DNA of 64,000 bases from Diatrype stigma (taxonomy: Eukaryota; Ascomycota; Sordariomycetes; Xylariales; Diatrypaceae): assembly GCA_022225965.2 (NCBI GenBank), contig JAKJXP020000142.1, forward strand, positions 1 to 64,000, written 5' to 3'. A program made the position numbers and the translations under genes. The notes beneath the pieces were generated by a model. It saw only the letters and a program-made list of their open reading frames with translations. It had not been told where the DNA came from and did not search any database. Below are positions 1 to 9,601 of this stretch, one piece after another (the stretch's first letter is position 1; every line of letters begins with the position of its first letter).

Positions 1-1
1 C

Positions 2-2
<1 letters not shown>

Positions 3-33
<31 letters not shown>
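3..33. repeat. 31-bp poly-C homopolymer
   Basis: An uninterrupted run of 31 C lies at the left edge of the window, inside what appears to be the last intron of the gene that ends at 163. Such a run is prone to slippage and to sequencing error, so its exact length is uncertain. Confidence 0.9.
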
Positions 34-103
34 TTCCCCTGCCGCAGGAACATATACTTGCTGTTATTAAAGACCCACCTACTGACTTTTCCCTCTTTCA
101 CAG

Positions 104-163
104 ATCGTGGCAACGCTCTCGGACTTCCTCAGTGCCCTCCTTCAGACACTGTTGGATAGCTAA
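104..163 (+). CDS. Last exon of a gene truncated by the window edge
   Basis: A strong 3' splice site precedes this segment: a CTGAC branch motif near 91, a pyrimidine-rich stretch and CAG at 101-103. The 60 bases after it read as 19 sense codons and TAA (IVATLSDFLSALLQTLLDS). The peptide has the look of an amphipathic C-terminal helix. The rest of the gene lies to the left, so the product cannot be named. The phase is assumed from the open frame, and a chance splice-like signal cannot be excluded. Confidence 0.42.
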   Translation: MVATLSDFLSALLQTLLDS

Positions 164-602
164 TCTGCTGATACGCTGCGCATGTTGGGACGGAGGAAAC
201 GACAGCATGAGATTTGCCGCTATGATACCAAGATGTAATGTGATTAATGAGTAATTTTAAAGCCTAATGAAAAAAAGATGTATGACCATGAAGATATGTA
301 CAGGTTGCCTGCGTTCTTCTCGCAATTTCCCTTTACCCCTATTCCAAATAGTAATGTCGGAATAACTGCTCGAGCCGTTTCCAAGTCGGTTTCAAGAATC
401 GCCTAAGTACTGAGCAAGAGAAAACCCCGTTTGTTGACTAGCATGAGTCACTAAGTCAAGCCTTTCAAAAGCATTGTTTGCGCGAAACTTCCAGCCTTTG
501 TTGCAGCGTAGCAAACTGCCACCATGGTGAAGGACAATGAGTTTGTCTCAGGAGGCAAAGTTGTGACTACCAATGTGCGTAAGATAATGGTCGATAACAA
601 TT
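164..602. other. Intergenic, no gene seen
   Basis: This is the 3' flank of the truncated gene and the upstream region of the phosphatase gene. It is AT-moderate with no long open frame of coding character; an antisense frame at 451-654 lacks any recognisable motif. Confidence 0.6.
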
Positions 603-610
603 TATATAAA
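603..610 (+). promoter_or_regulatory. TATA box of the histidine phosphatase gene
   Basis: TATATAAA lies 92 bases before the ATG at 702 but only 17 bases before an in-frame ATG at 627. A transcript starting the usual 30 or more bases downstream would begin after 627, so this element argues for the 702 start. Confidence 0.55.
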
Positions 611-701
611 GGGCGAAACCCCAAACATGATCTCAGTCTCACATGACTCAACAACCCTACACATACCTCTCAAAACCATCCTATCCGAAGCGCCTCATAA
701 A

Positions 702-1634
702 ATGCCTCCTACTATCCACCTCGTGCGCCATGCCGAGGGACTCCATAACCTTGGAAGAGACGGTGATAATATTCGAGACGCTCCCCTCAGTCGACATGGC
801 AGGTCACCACAATGTATAACCTTGCGCGGGACCTTCCCACACATGGACAAGATCACGCACCTCGTAGCTTCGCCGTTGCGGCGAACTATAGAAACCTGCA
901 TCCACGCGTTCCGCCCTGCGGTCAAAGCCGGGAAACGCGTCATGCTCGTGCCCGAGCTGCAAGAAGTTGGTGCCCTGCCGTGCAGCACGGGATCGAGCGT
1001 GGAGAAGTTGGAGCGGACGTTCGGCAACGACATCGATACGTCCCTCCTGAGGAAAGGCTGGAACAACAGAGGCGCAGGAAGCGGCTTCGACGACGTCGAC
1101 ATGAAGACGCTGGCGGCTCGAGCGCGGAAGGCTCGCCAATGGCTTTGGGACCTTGCGCAATCGGCCGGCGACGACGCCCACATCGTCGTGGTGTCGCACG
1201 GCCACCTCATCAACGTGCTGCTTAGAAACTACTCGATGCTCCGCGCTGAGGCATGCTGGAGGAATGCAGAGTATCGATCCTTCCACTTCGTCGATCCCGC
1301 CCAAGACCCGGAGGGCTTGTATCCTCATCGACCGGGTCGTTTGACGGAAGAGCAGCTTCTTGAGCTGGCTCTCAAGGCCCCTGATGCAGAGGCGGCTCAG
1401 AAACGCATTGATAGATACTGCTTCAGCTTTAAGACGACCTGGCAGAGTTATAAGTCCAAGCACACTCATAAGCAACAGCCACAAGTTGAAACCCCTGAAC
1501 TTGTATTGGTGGAGACGGACGAGAGTAAGCGCGGTCGCGGCTTTGCTCTCAGCGATACGTCTCCTGTGAAGCCGAATGAGTGGTGGCATTATCGTGATGA
1601 GCCCTTTCTTGAGCTCGATCACACTGCTGGATAA
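702..1634 (+). CDS. Histidine phosphatase (phosphoglycerate mutase-like) superfamily protein
   Basis: A 310-residue intronless protein of the branch-1 histidine phosphatase family, which removes phosphate from small molecules or proteins through a phosphohistidine intermediate. The catalytic LVRHAEG motif begins at residue 7 with His10 as nucleophile. The second conserved block, SPLRRTIETC, carries the phosphate-binding arginine, and VVSHGHLI carries the second histidine (His166). PELQEVG lies where the acid/base glutamate is expected. The start at 702 is preferred over the in-frame ATG at 627 because the catalytic motif then sits at the usual distance from the N-terminus and because of the TATA box at 603. 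The C-terminal 90 residues are family-specific. The substrate cannot be told; fungal members of this group are often annotated simply as phosphoglycerate mutase family proteins. Confidence 0.9.
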   Translation: MPPTIHLVRHAEGLHNLGRDGDNIRDAPLSRHGRSPQCITLRGTFPHMDKITHLVASPLRRTIETCIHAFRPAVKAGKRVMLVPELQEVGALPCSTGSSVEKLERTFGNDIDTSLLRKGWNNRGAGSGFDDVDMKTLAARARKARQWLWDLAQSAGDDAHIVVVSHGHLINVLLRNYSMLRAEACWRNAEYRSFHFVDPAQDPEGLYPHRPGRLTEEQLLELALKAPDAEAAQKRIDRYCFSFKTTWQSYKSKHTHKQQPQVETPELVLVETDESKRGRGFALSDTSPVKPNEWWHYRDEPFLELDHTAG

Positions 1635-3168
1635 ACCAGGTCTTATCGCCCGGGCCGTAAACTTTTGGTATTCATTGCCCTTTAAAATCTCTTGCTGTAT
1701 ATAACTTAGAGTTACGGTTGTGCGTTAACTAGAATTCGCAAACCATAATGCGCGCAAGCAATACAAATAGGAATCACTTCTGATCATCTTATTATGACTT
1801 CCAACGTCATTATTGGGAAAATTGGCATTAAAACAACCACTCGTGAGATAACTAACCAGTATCATGCGCCATACTGTGATACCTACTCGCTATCATGATG
1901 CCATGACAATTTGACTTTGTTCATGACCTGAAAAAGCAATGAAGGAAGAGGACAAAGATTCGGGTTTAGATATCCGCCGAAATGTGAATTGATAGATTTA
2001 CATAGATTATATAGGCCTTTGTTTCGACAACTGCGTATGTCCCCAGATGTATCAACGTGTCGATATACACATATTGAGGGAACAACTTGAAACCTCCAGG
2101 GGCACCGTTGCGAAATAGCCATTCTGGGTCATAATTCTTGCTAGCATCCTTTCCGCGAAGGACTTCTGATCTCATTTCAGTGTGGCGGAACCATCCTGTA
2201 ATTCTAAAGTGCGATTGCGTAGGAGCGTCCCTTTGAGCTGGCCCAGAAACCTCTTGACTATTGCTCAGTCAGTATTGTACCGTATGATGGCTACAGTGAC
2301 CCGTACATACTTGTCATTCGTACTCCGTAGACTCGGATGGTGTCTTATGTATCCAGAAAAGGCAAGAGCTAGATACTTTTACTTTTCATAGTGCCAACAG
2401 TTTCTTCAAGTTAGGTTCTGCTTCCCGGCCGCGATCTTACATGATACCGCCGCCGGGCCCGGCCTCCTAGCGCCGCCGTTTAGCATCTCCGCCTAGCGCT
2501 CCCCGCCTAGCGTCTCCGCCTAGCGTTGCCGTCTAGCGTGCCCGCCCGCGCATATATCCCCTAATCCAGTACCTAACGTCATCCAACGTGCATGTCAAAT
2601 AGGTACGTCTATCATATCATACCACGAATGATCCCAACAAACGGGCTATCTCAAAGGCCCAAATTACAAATCACAATAAGGAGTATCTAGTGAGTCCATG
2701 ATTACGATTTTGTACTGCGAAAAGTGGTTGCCTATTATCTGGCCGAGAGGAACAACCACGAATCTATACTTTGTAAGCCAAAATTCGGACGTTCGGGGGT
2801 TTGCCTGTCGTTCCATTATCTCCGTACCTGCTGTGCTTGCCGTTCGACTACCTCCGCAGTGTCCGCACCGTTCTGCTATCTCCGCAGTGTACGTTACGTA
2901 CATGGTTCAAGAGCCGTCCTCTTCCTTCGGCCTCTAACCTGTCTCCATGCGTTCACGGTTGGGTATGAAGGATTGGATCGACTGGTTGGGATGTCTGCAG
3001 GTATGTCCCCCCTGATGTCGACGCTATGCCTCTCTTGAATGCTAGGCAAATGGCATCACTACGTACCTAAGCGCTTTAGGGGGGAGGAGGTTTAGTTAGG
3101 TATGTCAGTCGTGAGACAGAGAGGTCCCTGAGCTGAGTTGCGTATGTCTCGTCTATTTACCCCTCGAG
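1635..3168. other. Intergenic, gene-free
   Basis: About 1.5 kb between two co-oriented genes. Short open frames on both strands show no family motif and no codon bias resembling the GC-rich neighbours. The only structure seen is the GC-rich degenerate repeat at 2465-2550. Confidence 0.6.
2465..2550. repeat. GC-rich degenerate tandem repeat, unit about 13-15 bp
   Basis: Five to six imperfect copies of a unit like cctagcgtctccg follow one another, each carrying a ctagcg or tagc core. It stands out as a GC island in AT-richer intergenic DNA. It is not coding in any frame I can support. Confidence 0.75.
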
Positions 3169-3176
3169 TATATAAA
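3169..3176 (+). promoter_or_regulatory. TATA box of the SDR gene
   Basis: TATATAAA followed by GGG lies about 150 bases before the ATG at 3321, leaving a normal fungal 5' leader of about 110-120 bases. Confidence 0.5.
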
Positions 3177-3320
3177 GGGTCCCTCATGCCTCATGTTTCG
3201 TCTCCCTCTCCCCATCTTATACAACGACCGACACACACCCACTTCCCAAAGGCCATCATCTCTCCTGACAAGATCATTTAAAACCTGAAAGTTTACCCCA
3301 CACACGTTCAAACTGAAACC

Positions 3321-4160
3321 ATGGCATCCCCATCCCCATCCCCATCCCCATCTAAGTACAACAAGCTCGCCGGCAAGAACATCCTCGTAGTCGGCGGCAC
3401 CACGGGCATCGGGTTCTGCGTGGCAGAGGGCTGCATCGAGCACGGCGCGCGGCGCGTGACCATCACGGGCGCCAGCGCCGCGTCCGCCTCGCGCGCCGTC
3501 GAGCGCCTGCGCGCCGCCTACCCATCGGCACCCGCCGACAGCATCGCGGGCCACGCGTGCGACCTCTCTTCATCCCACTCCTCCGACGCGGAGGCGAACG
3601 CCGAGCGGGTGCTGCGGCAGGCCACGGCCAACGGCACGGAGAAGCTCGACCACATCGCGTTCCTGGCGGGCGACGCTTCGGGAGGGGCGACGCCGATCGC
3701 GGAGCTGGACGCGCGGGCGGCGCTGCCCCCGCTGCTGGCCGTGCGCGTGTACGGGGCGCTGGCGTTCGCGAAGCTGGCGCCCCGGTACGTGGAGATGTCG
3801 GCGGCGAGCTCGCTGGCGCTGACGGCGGGGGCGCTCCCCGATAAGCCGCTTGCGGGGCGGTCGGCTGTCGCGGGCGTCGGCGGGGCTATCGTTGCGTTGG
3901 GGCGCAGCTTGGCGGTCGATTTGGCGCCGGTGCGGGTTAACGTGGTGTCGCCGGGCTTGGTGCACACGGAGCGCTTCGAGCGGATGTTTCCGGTCGATGC
4001 GGAGGGTTTGGAGGGGTTTTTGGGTATGGCGAAGAACAACACCCTGGTGAAGGAGGTGGGCCGGCCGGAGGACACGGCGGAAGCGTACCTGTACGTCATG
4101 AAGGATCGCTTTACGACCGGTGAGCATATCCGGTCTAATGGCGGAGTGCTTTTGGTATAG
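3321..4160 (+). CDS. Atypical short-chain dehydrogenase/reductase (SDR)
   Basis: A 279-residue intronless Rossmann-fold oxidoreductase. The dinucleotide-binding motif GGTTGIG lies near residue 26, followed by an ACD stretch (HACDLSS) contacting the adenine ring, an AGDAS segment where the classical NNAG would be, and the downstream VRVNVVSPGLVHTE motif. The catalytic Tyr-x-x-x-Lys of classical SDRs is absent: the aligned segment reads GRSAVAGVGGAIVALGRSLA. As I recall, a widespread fungal SDR subfamily starting with KYNKLAGK shares this deviation, so it is likely a family trait rather than decay. Residues 3-11 are a Ser-Pro repeat encoded by a catccc hexamer tract. The substrate is unknown. 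The gene is convergent with the Zn2Cys6 regulator at 4264-5894, whose stop lies about 100 bases away. Confidence 0.88.
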   Translation: MASPSPSPSPSKYNKLAGKNILVVGGTTGIGFCVAEGCIEHGARRVTITGASAASASRAVERLRAAYPSAPADSIAGHACDLSSSHSSDAEANAERVLRQATANGTEKLDHIAFLAGDASGGATPIAELDARAALPPLLAVRVYGALAFAKLAPRYVEMSAASSLALTAGALPDKPLAGRSAVAGVGGAIVALGRSLAVDLAPVRVNVVSPGLVHTERFERMFPVDAEGLEGFLGMAKNNTLVKEVGRPEDTAEAYLYVMKDRFTTGEHIRSNGGVLLV

Positions 4161-4263
4161 ATGGGTTCAGGGAGGAGGGAAGACAAATGTCTTGTGTACT
4201 AGTCTAGGTACCTCTACACACAACAGTAGGATAATGCTTATCTACTACAATGGCGCTTTTCTG

Positions 4264-5894
4264 TCAGCTCGGGAGACTACGGCACCCGGAGACGCCTCCC
4301 CTCGACCCCAGCGCTCGCATTCTCTGTACAGTGTTGGCATCTAGCTCTAAGTCGCGTTTGATCTTCGTTATGTATCCCTGGCCTAGGCGGGGATATTCTT
4401 CAGCGAGCCTTTGGGATAACAGGAGGATCGTGTCGATATCTTGTCGATATCTGGGCTCCCGTGTCTCGTGCCAACAGATAACTAGTATCCTTTCGATCAT
4501 GTATAATGATGATCCAATGTGCGGGTTAATTAGGACTTTCGGGGAAGCTCTTTCCAGATATTTGATACGCTGTATAATTGTGTCCGCAGCCCGGATGCAA
4601 CGCTGGAAGTGACTGTCGTGCCATGCCTGTAATGCGGCAGCATCTGTACTGCCCCCGGTGATGATTGCCCAATCGTCTAGTGGGCGGTGGTTTAGGATGA
4701 TCTGGGCTGCATGGGCAACGATATGGGTCCAGACAGCCTGTATTTGGCCTCTCTCAGATAGAGACCATAAGTTTTGTATCTGCTCTGCCGATTGTGCTGT
4801 AATAGCTGCCAAGTCCTCACCTAGCTGATCAAACTCCTTACGATGAATGTTGAAATCCTCTGGAACCTGCAATACATAGGTGTGTTCTACGACTTGCCCG
4901 GCGAGCTTATACGTATTTATGAGGATCTGAAAAGGGTCCAACGGCGTTGGTATGCTGGAACTGGGGCTTCCAAGTCCGCCTGTCTGAAATGATTGGTCAT
5001 TCAACGGCCGGTTAACGACGAAGTGCTGTTCGTTGATTGCGTGAGGCCATCCGACCGCAAACGAGCTTCCGCGATCAAACATGAAGAGCACCCACATCGC
5101 TCTACGTCGCTCTTCCTTTTCAACCTCAGAACTGGACGGCGAAGTAAAGGCTGGCGTATTCCAGAACTTGGTATCAATCCTGTTATATCCATGAGAGCAT
5201 GCCAGTCTCCAGGCCTTTCCAAGTAGGGTCCACATGGGAGACACGCCGTAGACAATATTGGCATATGTGACGAGACATGCTGCGGCCTGCAGAATCCGTA
5301 GCGCGGGCTCGCTGTCGTGCGTCGTCAAGTCGAATGCCAGCTTCGCATTGGTGTACCAACCTTTCTCCTGGCGTCGGATTGACTCATCCTGGTGGCTTCG
5401 GGCGGCCATGGCAACCATTATATAGACGAGAACCGGGGCTTCGTTTTGGAGCTCGCCCTTTTCGATGCTGTCTCGGAGCCGCTGCTCGTGGAAGCATGGG
5501 ATCAGGGCAATGAACTTAGAGAGGAATATATCCACCAGGTCCAAGATGACACCCTTCGATGGCATTTCAGCGATCTGGGGAGATGCCGGCAAAACCTTTG
5601 TGTTAGTCGTCAGCTCCTGAGAGCTGTTTGACACAGACATGCCGCAAGCCGTCGGAGCTGTAAGCTCGGAGTTGTACTCGCATAGCACAGCCCATTTGTG
5701 ACATAGCGTACAGGATGGGACAAGACCCTATTGATTACAGTTCTCAGTCAGAGGCAATGCTCTTGTTCGTGGTTCGGTGGACTTTCGCATACATCGCACT
5801 TCTTCTTGCGCTTTTGACATCCCCTGCATGCCTGCTTGCGGCGCGATCCCTGTCTAGAGCTGCTTTGCCCAGCGTCCACCTGACTGTGCATCAT
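4264..5894 (-). CDS. Zn2Cys6 transcription factor with fungal-specific regulatory domain
   Basis: A two-exon nuclear regulator of 521 residues (exons 5894-5793 and 5727-4264; 65-bp intron). The binuclear zinc cluster is split by the intron just after the third cysteine: ACRGCQKRKKKCD in exon 1 joins GLVPSCTLCHKWAVLC in exon 2, giving C23, C26, C33, C40, C43 and C50 with canonical 2-6-6-2-6 spacing. The basic run after Cys26 is the DNA contact. The middle of the protein matches the fungal_TF_MHR domain (for example WTLLGKAWRLACSHGYNR and RRRAMWVLFMFDRGSS). An in-frame ATG at 5924 could give a slightly longer N-terminus. Target genes are unknown; the adjacent SDR and the divergent regulator are natural candidates by position only. 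Confidence 0.88.
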
Positions 5895-6464
5895 GAAAAG
5901 CAATATTCGAGATGCGGCGATCATGAGATTATATATGAGATTATATGAAGATTACAATATAATGGCCCATAAGACATCGGACGTCGGATGTCAATATGTG
6001 TTCCAGGTCGTTCGGGGTTTACGGATCCCGGTAGCTCCGGGTTAGCGGTGAACGGGTTCAAGTGAACGCCAAGGTGTTTGCCTCTTTAGGTATATACATG
6101 TATGTATATAGTAGTAAGTACTTGCCAAGGTTCGTACAGTACTTCGTAATGGGAGAAATAATAATGCCCAGGAATGGAAGTACTAGCTTGAGCTGCCAGC
6201 TGCCGACCTCCACTTAGAACCCCTATAACCAAGCCTGGGAGGGCTTAGTGTGGCTGTGTACGCCGGTATACCAAGTAGGGCTGGCTGCATGTGCCTTGAG
6301 CTTGAGTCAAGTACCTGAAAATCCCGGCAGTGACCGTCACCATAGGAGCACCATAAGAGGGCATCCGCTCGCATTTCTGCAACAGTTACGAGGGCCTCGT
6401 ACCTTACCATTCGTATCGTCGCAGCCGAATCTCAATCCATGCACGCATAGGCATATTAATAAGC
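5895..6464. other. Shared promoter of two divergent Zn2Cys6 regulators
   Basis: A 570-bp region between the starts of two oppositely transcribed regulator genes. It holds several CGG/CCG triplets, described separately, and no gene. Confidence 0.7.
5973..6041. promoter_or_regulatory. Candidate Zn2Cys6 binding sites (CGG triplets)
   Basis: The imperfect palindrome gacatcggacgtcggatgtc at 5973-5992 contains two CGG triplets four bases apart. About 40 bases on, cccgg-tagct-ccggg at 6027-6041 is a perfect inverted repeat presenting CCG-N7-CGG. Zn2Cys6 factors are known to bind paired CGG triplets in direct, inverted or everted arrangement. The position between two such regulators suggests auto- or cross-regulation; this is inference from motif and place. 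Confidence 0.38.
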
Positions 6465-8001
6465 ATGAGCATGATGAATGTCGATAACGCGGAGGACATC
6501 GACCGGATGACCTCCTCGCCCAAACCTCCCCAGCATCCTCATAAACGCCGCCCGCATTCAAAGACCAAAACGGGTTGTCGGGTCTGCAAAGCGAGAAAGG
6601 TGAAGGTAAGATGACGAAGACAAAGACAAAGACAATGACAATGACGGGGCTGGCAGGTGGCAATATAATCTATCGTCTATCTATTCCGATCTAGCCGATC
6701 CCAATTGGATTTCACTCGTTATCGTCATTGGCTATAGATCCTAATGCTACTGTTCATACATTAGTGCGGCGAGGAGCGACCGTCCTGCCGGAATTGTGTA
6801 AGGTGAGTTTGAGTACCTGGAGCATGAAAGATGTAGAGTAGCACGAGGGGGAACGTTGCCCCCCGCTGGCCTTACAAGCATCATTCTTATTCGACTGCTT
6901 TGCTTTCACAGACGTCAGCTCAGGTGTGATTTCGACGGCTGCCGTGCCACTGCATCGCCGTCGAGCGTCAACGACGACAGCAACCACAGCCCGGGCCCGG
7001 GCCAGCATGTCGCCGTCGCCCACCCGATCGAGTCTCCCAGGCCCGGGCCGCCCGGCCCGCTGACTGCCGGCACCGGGCTAGCGGGGTATAGCTGGGTCAC
7101 CGCGCTCGATCTCGAGCTGCTGCATCACTACACCATCTCCACCTGCCTGACCTTCTCGAGCCACCAGATGACGCGGGATTTCTGGCGCGTGAACCTGCCC
7201 CAGATGGGGTTCACGCACCCCTACATCCTCCGCGGCATCCTGTCGCTGTCGGCGCTGCACCTCGCGCGGTCCCGGGCGTCGCAGCGCGACATGCTGATCG
7301 AGCAGGCCATCATCCACCACAACGCGGCGTCGGCCATGGCCCTGCCCCTGATCAGCAGCATCAACCCGGACATCACGATGCCGCTGACCTACTTCAGCAT
7401 CCTGACGTCCAACATCGCCTTCGCCAGCCCCAAGGAGCCCAGCAACTTCCTCATCATCTCCGACGGCATCGTGCCCGAGTGGCTCCTCCTGCTGCGCGGC
7501 GTGCGCACCTTCTTCGAGGCCGACGGGGGCGCCATGCACGCCTCGTCCCTGGGCATGATGTTCTACGCCGGGCGCCGCCTGGACGAGGCCTGGGAGCGCC
7601 AGGAGCCCGACGAGCACGAGGGGCTCAAGGACCTGGAGTGCCGCATCCAGACCCACGTCTACGACCGGAAGAAGGTCGAGGTCCTGCTGTCCGGGACCTG
7701 CTCGCTCAAGCGGGCCTTCCAGCTCTTCCGGGACAGCGGGGACGACGACGACATGCGGCTGCGGAGCGTATGCATATGGATGTTCAAGATCAACGACGAG
7801 TTCGTCTCTCTCCTCAGGGCCGACGACCACGAGGCGCTCTGCGTGCTTGGCTTTTTCTGTGTCCTGCTCGAGCGTCTGGACAACAAGTGGTGGATCAAGG
7901 GATGGGGCGTCCACCTGATCGAGCGCATATACTCCGCCCTTGACGAGGGCTATCGACTGTGGATTCGGTGGCCTATCGAGGAGATCGGCTGGGCCCCGTA
8001 G
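6465..8001 (+). CDS. Zn2Cys6 transcription factor, sterol-uptake-control (UPC2-like) type
   Basis: A three-exon regulator of 422 residues: exons 6465-6605, 6765-6802 and 6912-8001 (total 1269 bases, in frame). The zinc cluster is spread over all three exons: TGCRVCKARKVK, then CGEERPSCRNCV, then RRQLRC, giving C38, C41, C48, C55, C58 and C65. The 38-base second exon is unusually small. The C-terminal region (LELLHHYTISTCLTFS, FTHPYILRGILSLSALHLAR, HHNAASAMALPL) matches the ligand-binding-like part of fungal proteins annotated as sterol uptake control proteins. This assignment is by recalled family resemblance. Three in-frame ATGs lie at 6465, 6471 and 6474; the first is chosen. The gene is divergent from the other Zn2Cys6 gene. 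Confidence 0.88.
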
Positions 8002-9601
8002 GCGCCAAGGAATCATGACGGGGAGCGCAATACACTGCCCGGGCAGGGGGCAGGTTGTGTGCTCACGAACGTGTCAGTATGTTCTCGCGTTCTTAGTAAT
8101 TACTAATTCGTACCGATTACGTGTTCTTGAACCTGATTAATTTTCGAAACACATGTCATATAATAATATCATGTATTTCAAACATCGATATCGTCGGGTA
8201 AATTTAAGCATTGAATGTCAAAACATATGCATGTCCTTAGACGGATCAACGTCGGATAGTAGGTACTGGATTGTGATTCGGACATAATGGCATCGCAGAC
8301 GATGCCAAAGTGGTTCTATATGTCATGCCATAGCCATTGCACTCCTCACTCCGGATAGCAACGTACAGAGACTCGGTAGGAAAGTCACGAATAGTGAAGT
8401 GAGAACTTCGGGGCGATGTTGTCTATAAAGTGGTACTGCCTACCCAAGTGCGGAATACCTATGATGATTTCGTCCTTGGCGCGTGCGTGGGTAAGCTCGA
8501 GTTCTGCCCGACAGGCGGGGACCTTGGCAGGGCTGATGGCACCCAAGGTTCCGGAGTATCTGGGCAAGGCTTGTTGGGAAGAAGAGAATGGATGAGTGGT
8601 GTTGAGGAAAAGTGTATGGGTGGTTCAGGTCTACGCCAGCTGTGCTGGAGGCTGTGCGATGTTGATGTTTTATCTGTTCATAAGTTGCAAGGGTGCCGTA
8701 TTCGTTCCTATACGAATACCGTCGTATAGGTCCTGGGGTACTTTCGTATGCGCCCCATATCCCACGTTGTCCTCGATAATGACAGTAGCTTATGCATAAG
8801 TATACCTCGTACGTTCGCTTGACTCCATCGTACCGCGACGAAGTACTTCATTTTCACCCAAATAAAGCGACTGGGGACGACCTACACGCACCTATGTACG
8901 TACATAGAAAATCATGAACTCCGAACAGCCCTGGAGCGTGATGGGAACTTATCTAGTAGAATCTAGATCGACAATCCGTACCGTATGAGGGCAACCGCGG
9001 GGAATGTGGGTATCTCGACGTGGGCTACCCCCACACTCTTCATTACAACTGCCGTCGTCCATGGATGGATGTGCGGCATTGGCTTGGGCCCTGGGGGCTT
9101 ATACGATACCCCTATTTAGATTTTTACATGCATGACGTCGCCTATGAACCCTTCGCCCTTAAACGCAAGCTGCAGCCTAATGAGATCATCCATCCGTTTC
9201 ACTGGCAATGTGAATGCAAGCTGCATCTTTCAGCCTCCGTCAGGCAAGGGTCACCAGGGCCAAGAGAATTGGCAATACACGTGTGTAACATACTAACATC
9301 TATAACAGCTCGAATAACGAAGACGAGATGAGACCATGTATGTCAGATCAATTCAATTTCTATTCGAGAACGATGTCTGCATCGCAACTATTTCACAACG
9401 AGGAACGTGTTCCTCTAGGTGGAAAATCATATCGAGATGCCATAAGAATATAGTAAAATCAGGGTACAGTATGAGACAAGGCCAGCAACGAAACACGGCC
9501 AGCCACCCAGCTAGACGCATGTTCGACAGCAGCGAATCAGCCAGTAACTAGGCGGGAAGCCCGCAAGTAGGTGTGCCTTCCCCTCCTGCCCAGGAGAAGT
9601 C
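8002..9601. other. Intergenic, gene-free
   Basis: 1.6 kb between the 3' ends of two convergent genes. Short frames only, with no motif. A small hairpin with 7-bp arms (gtattcg/cgaatac) lies at 8698-8719. Confidence 0.6.

Noticed and set aside
627..701. N-terminal extension of the histidine phosphatase from the ATG at 627
   Set aside because: A TATA box lies only 17 bases upstream, and the added 25 residues precede the normal start of the family fold.
7078..8016. 312-codon minus-strand open frame over the second Zn2Cys6 gene
   Set aside because: Antisense shadow caused by high GC at third positions; no motif, while the spliced plus strand gives an intact regulator.
8698..8719. Small hairpin gtattcg/cgaatac as a terminator or ncRNA
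   Set aside because: Seven-base arms are expected by chance at this scale, and an alternative overlapping hairpin exists; no promoter or conserved context.
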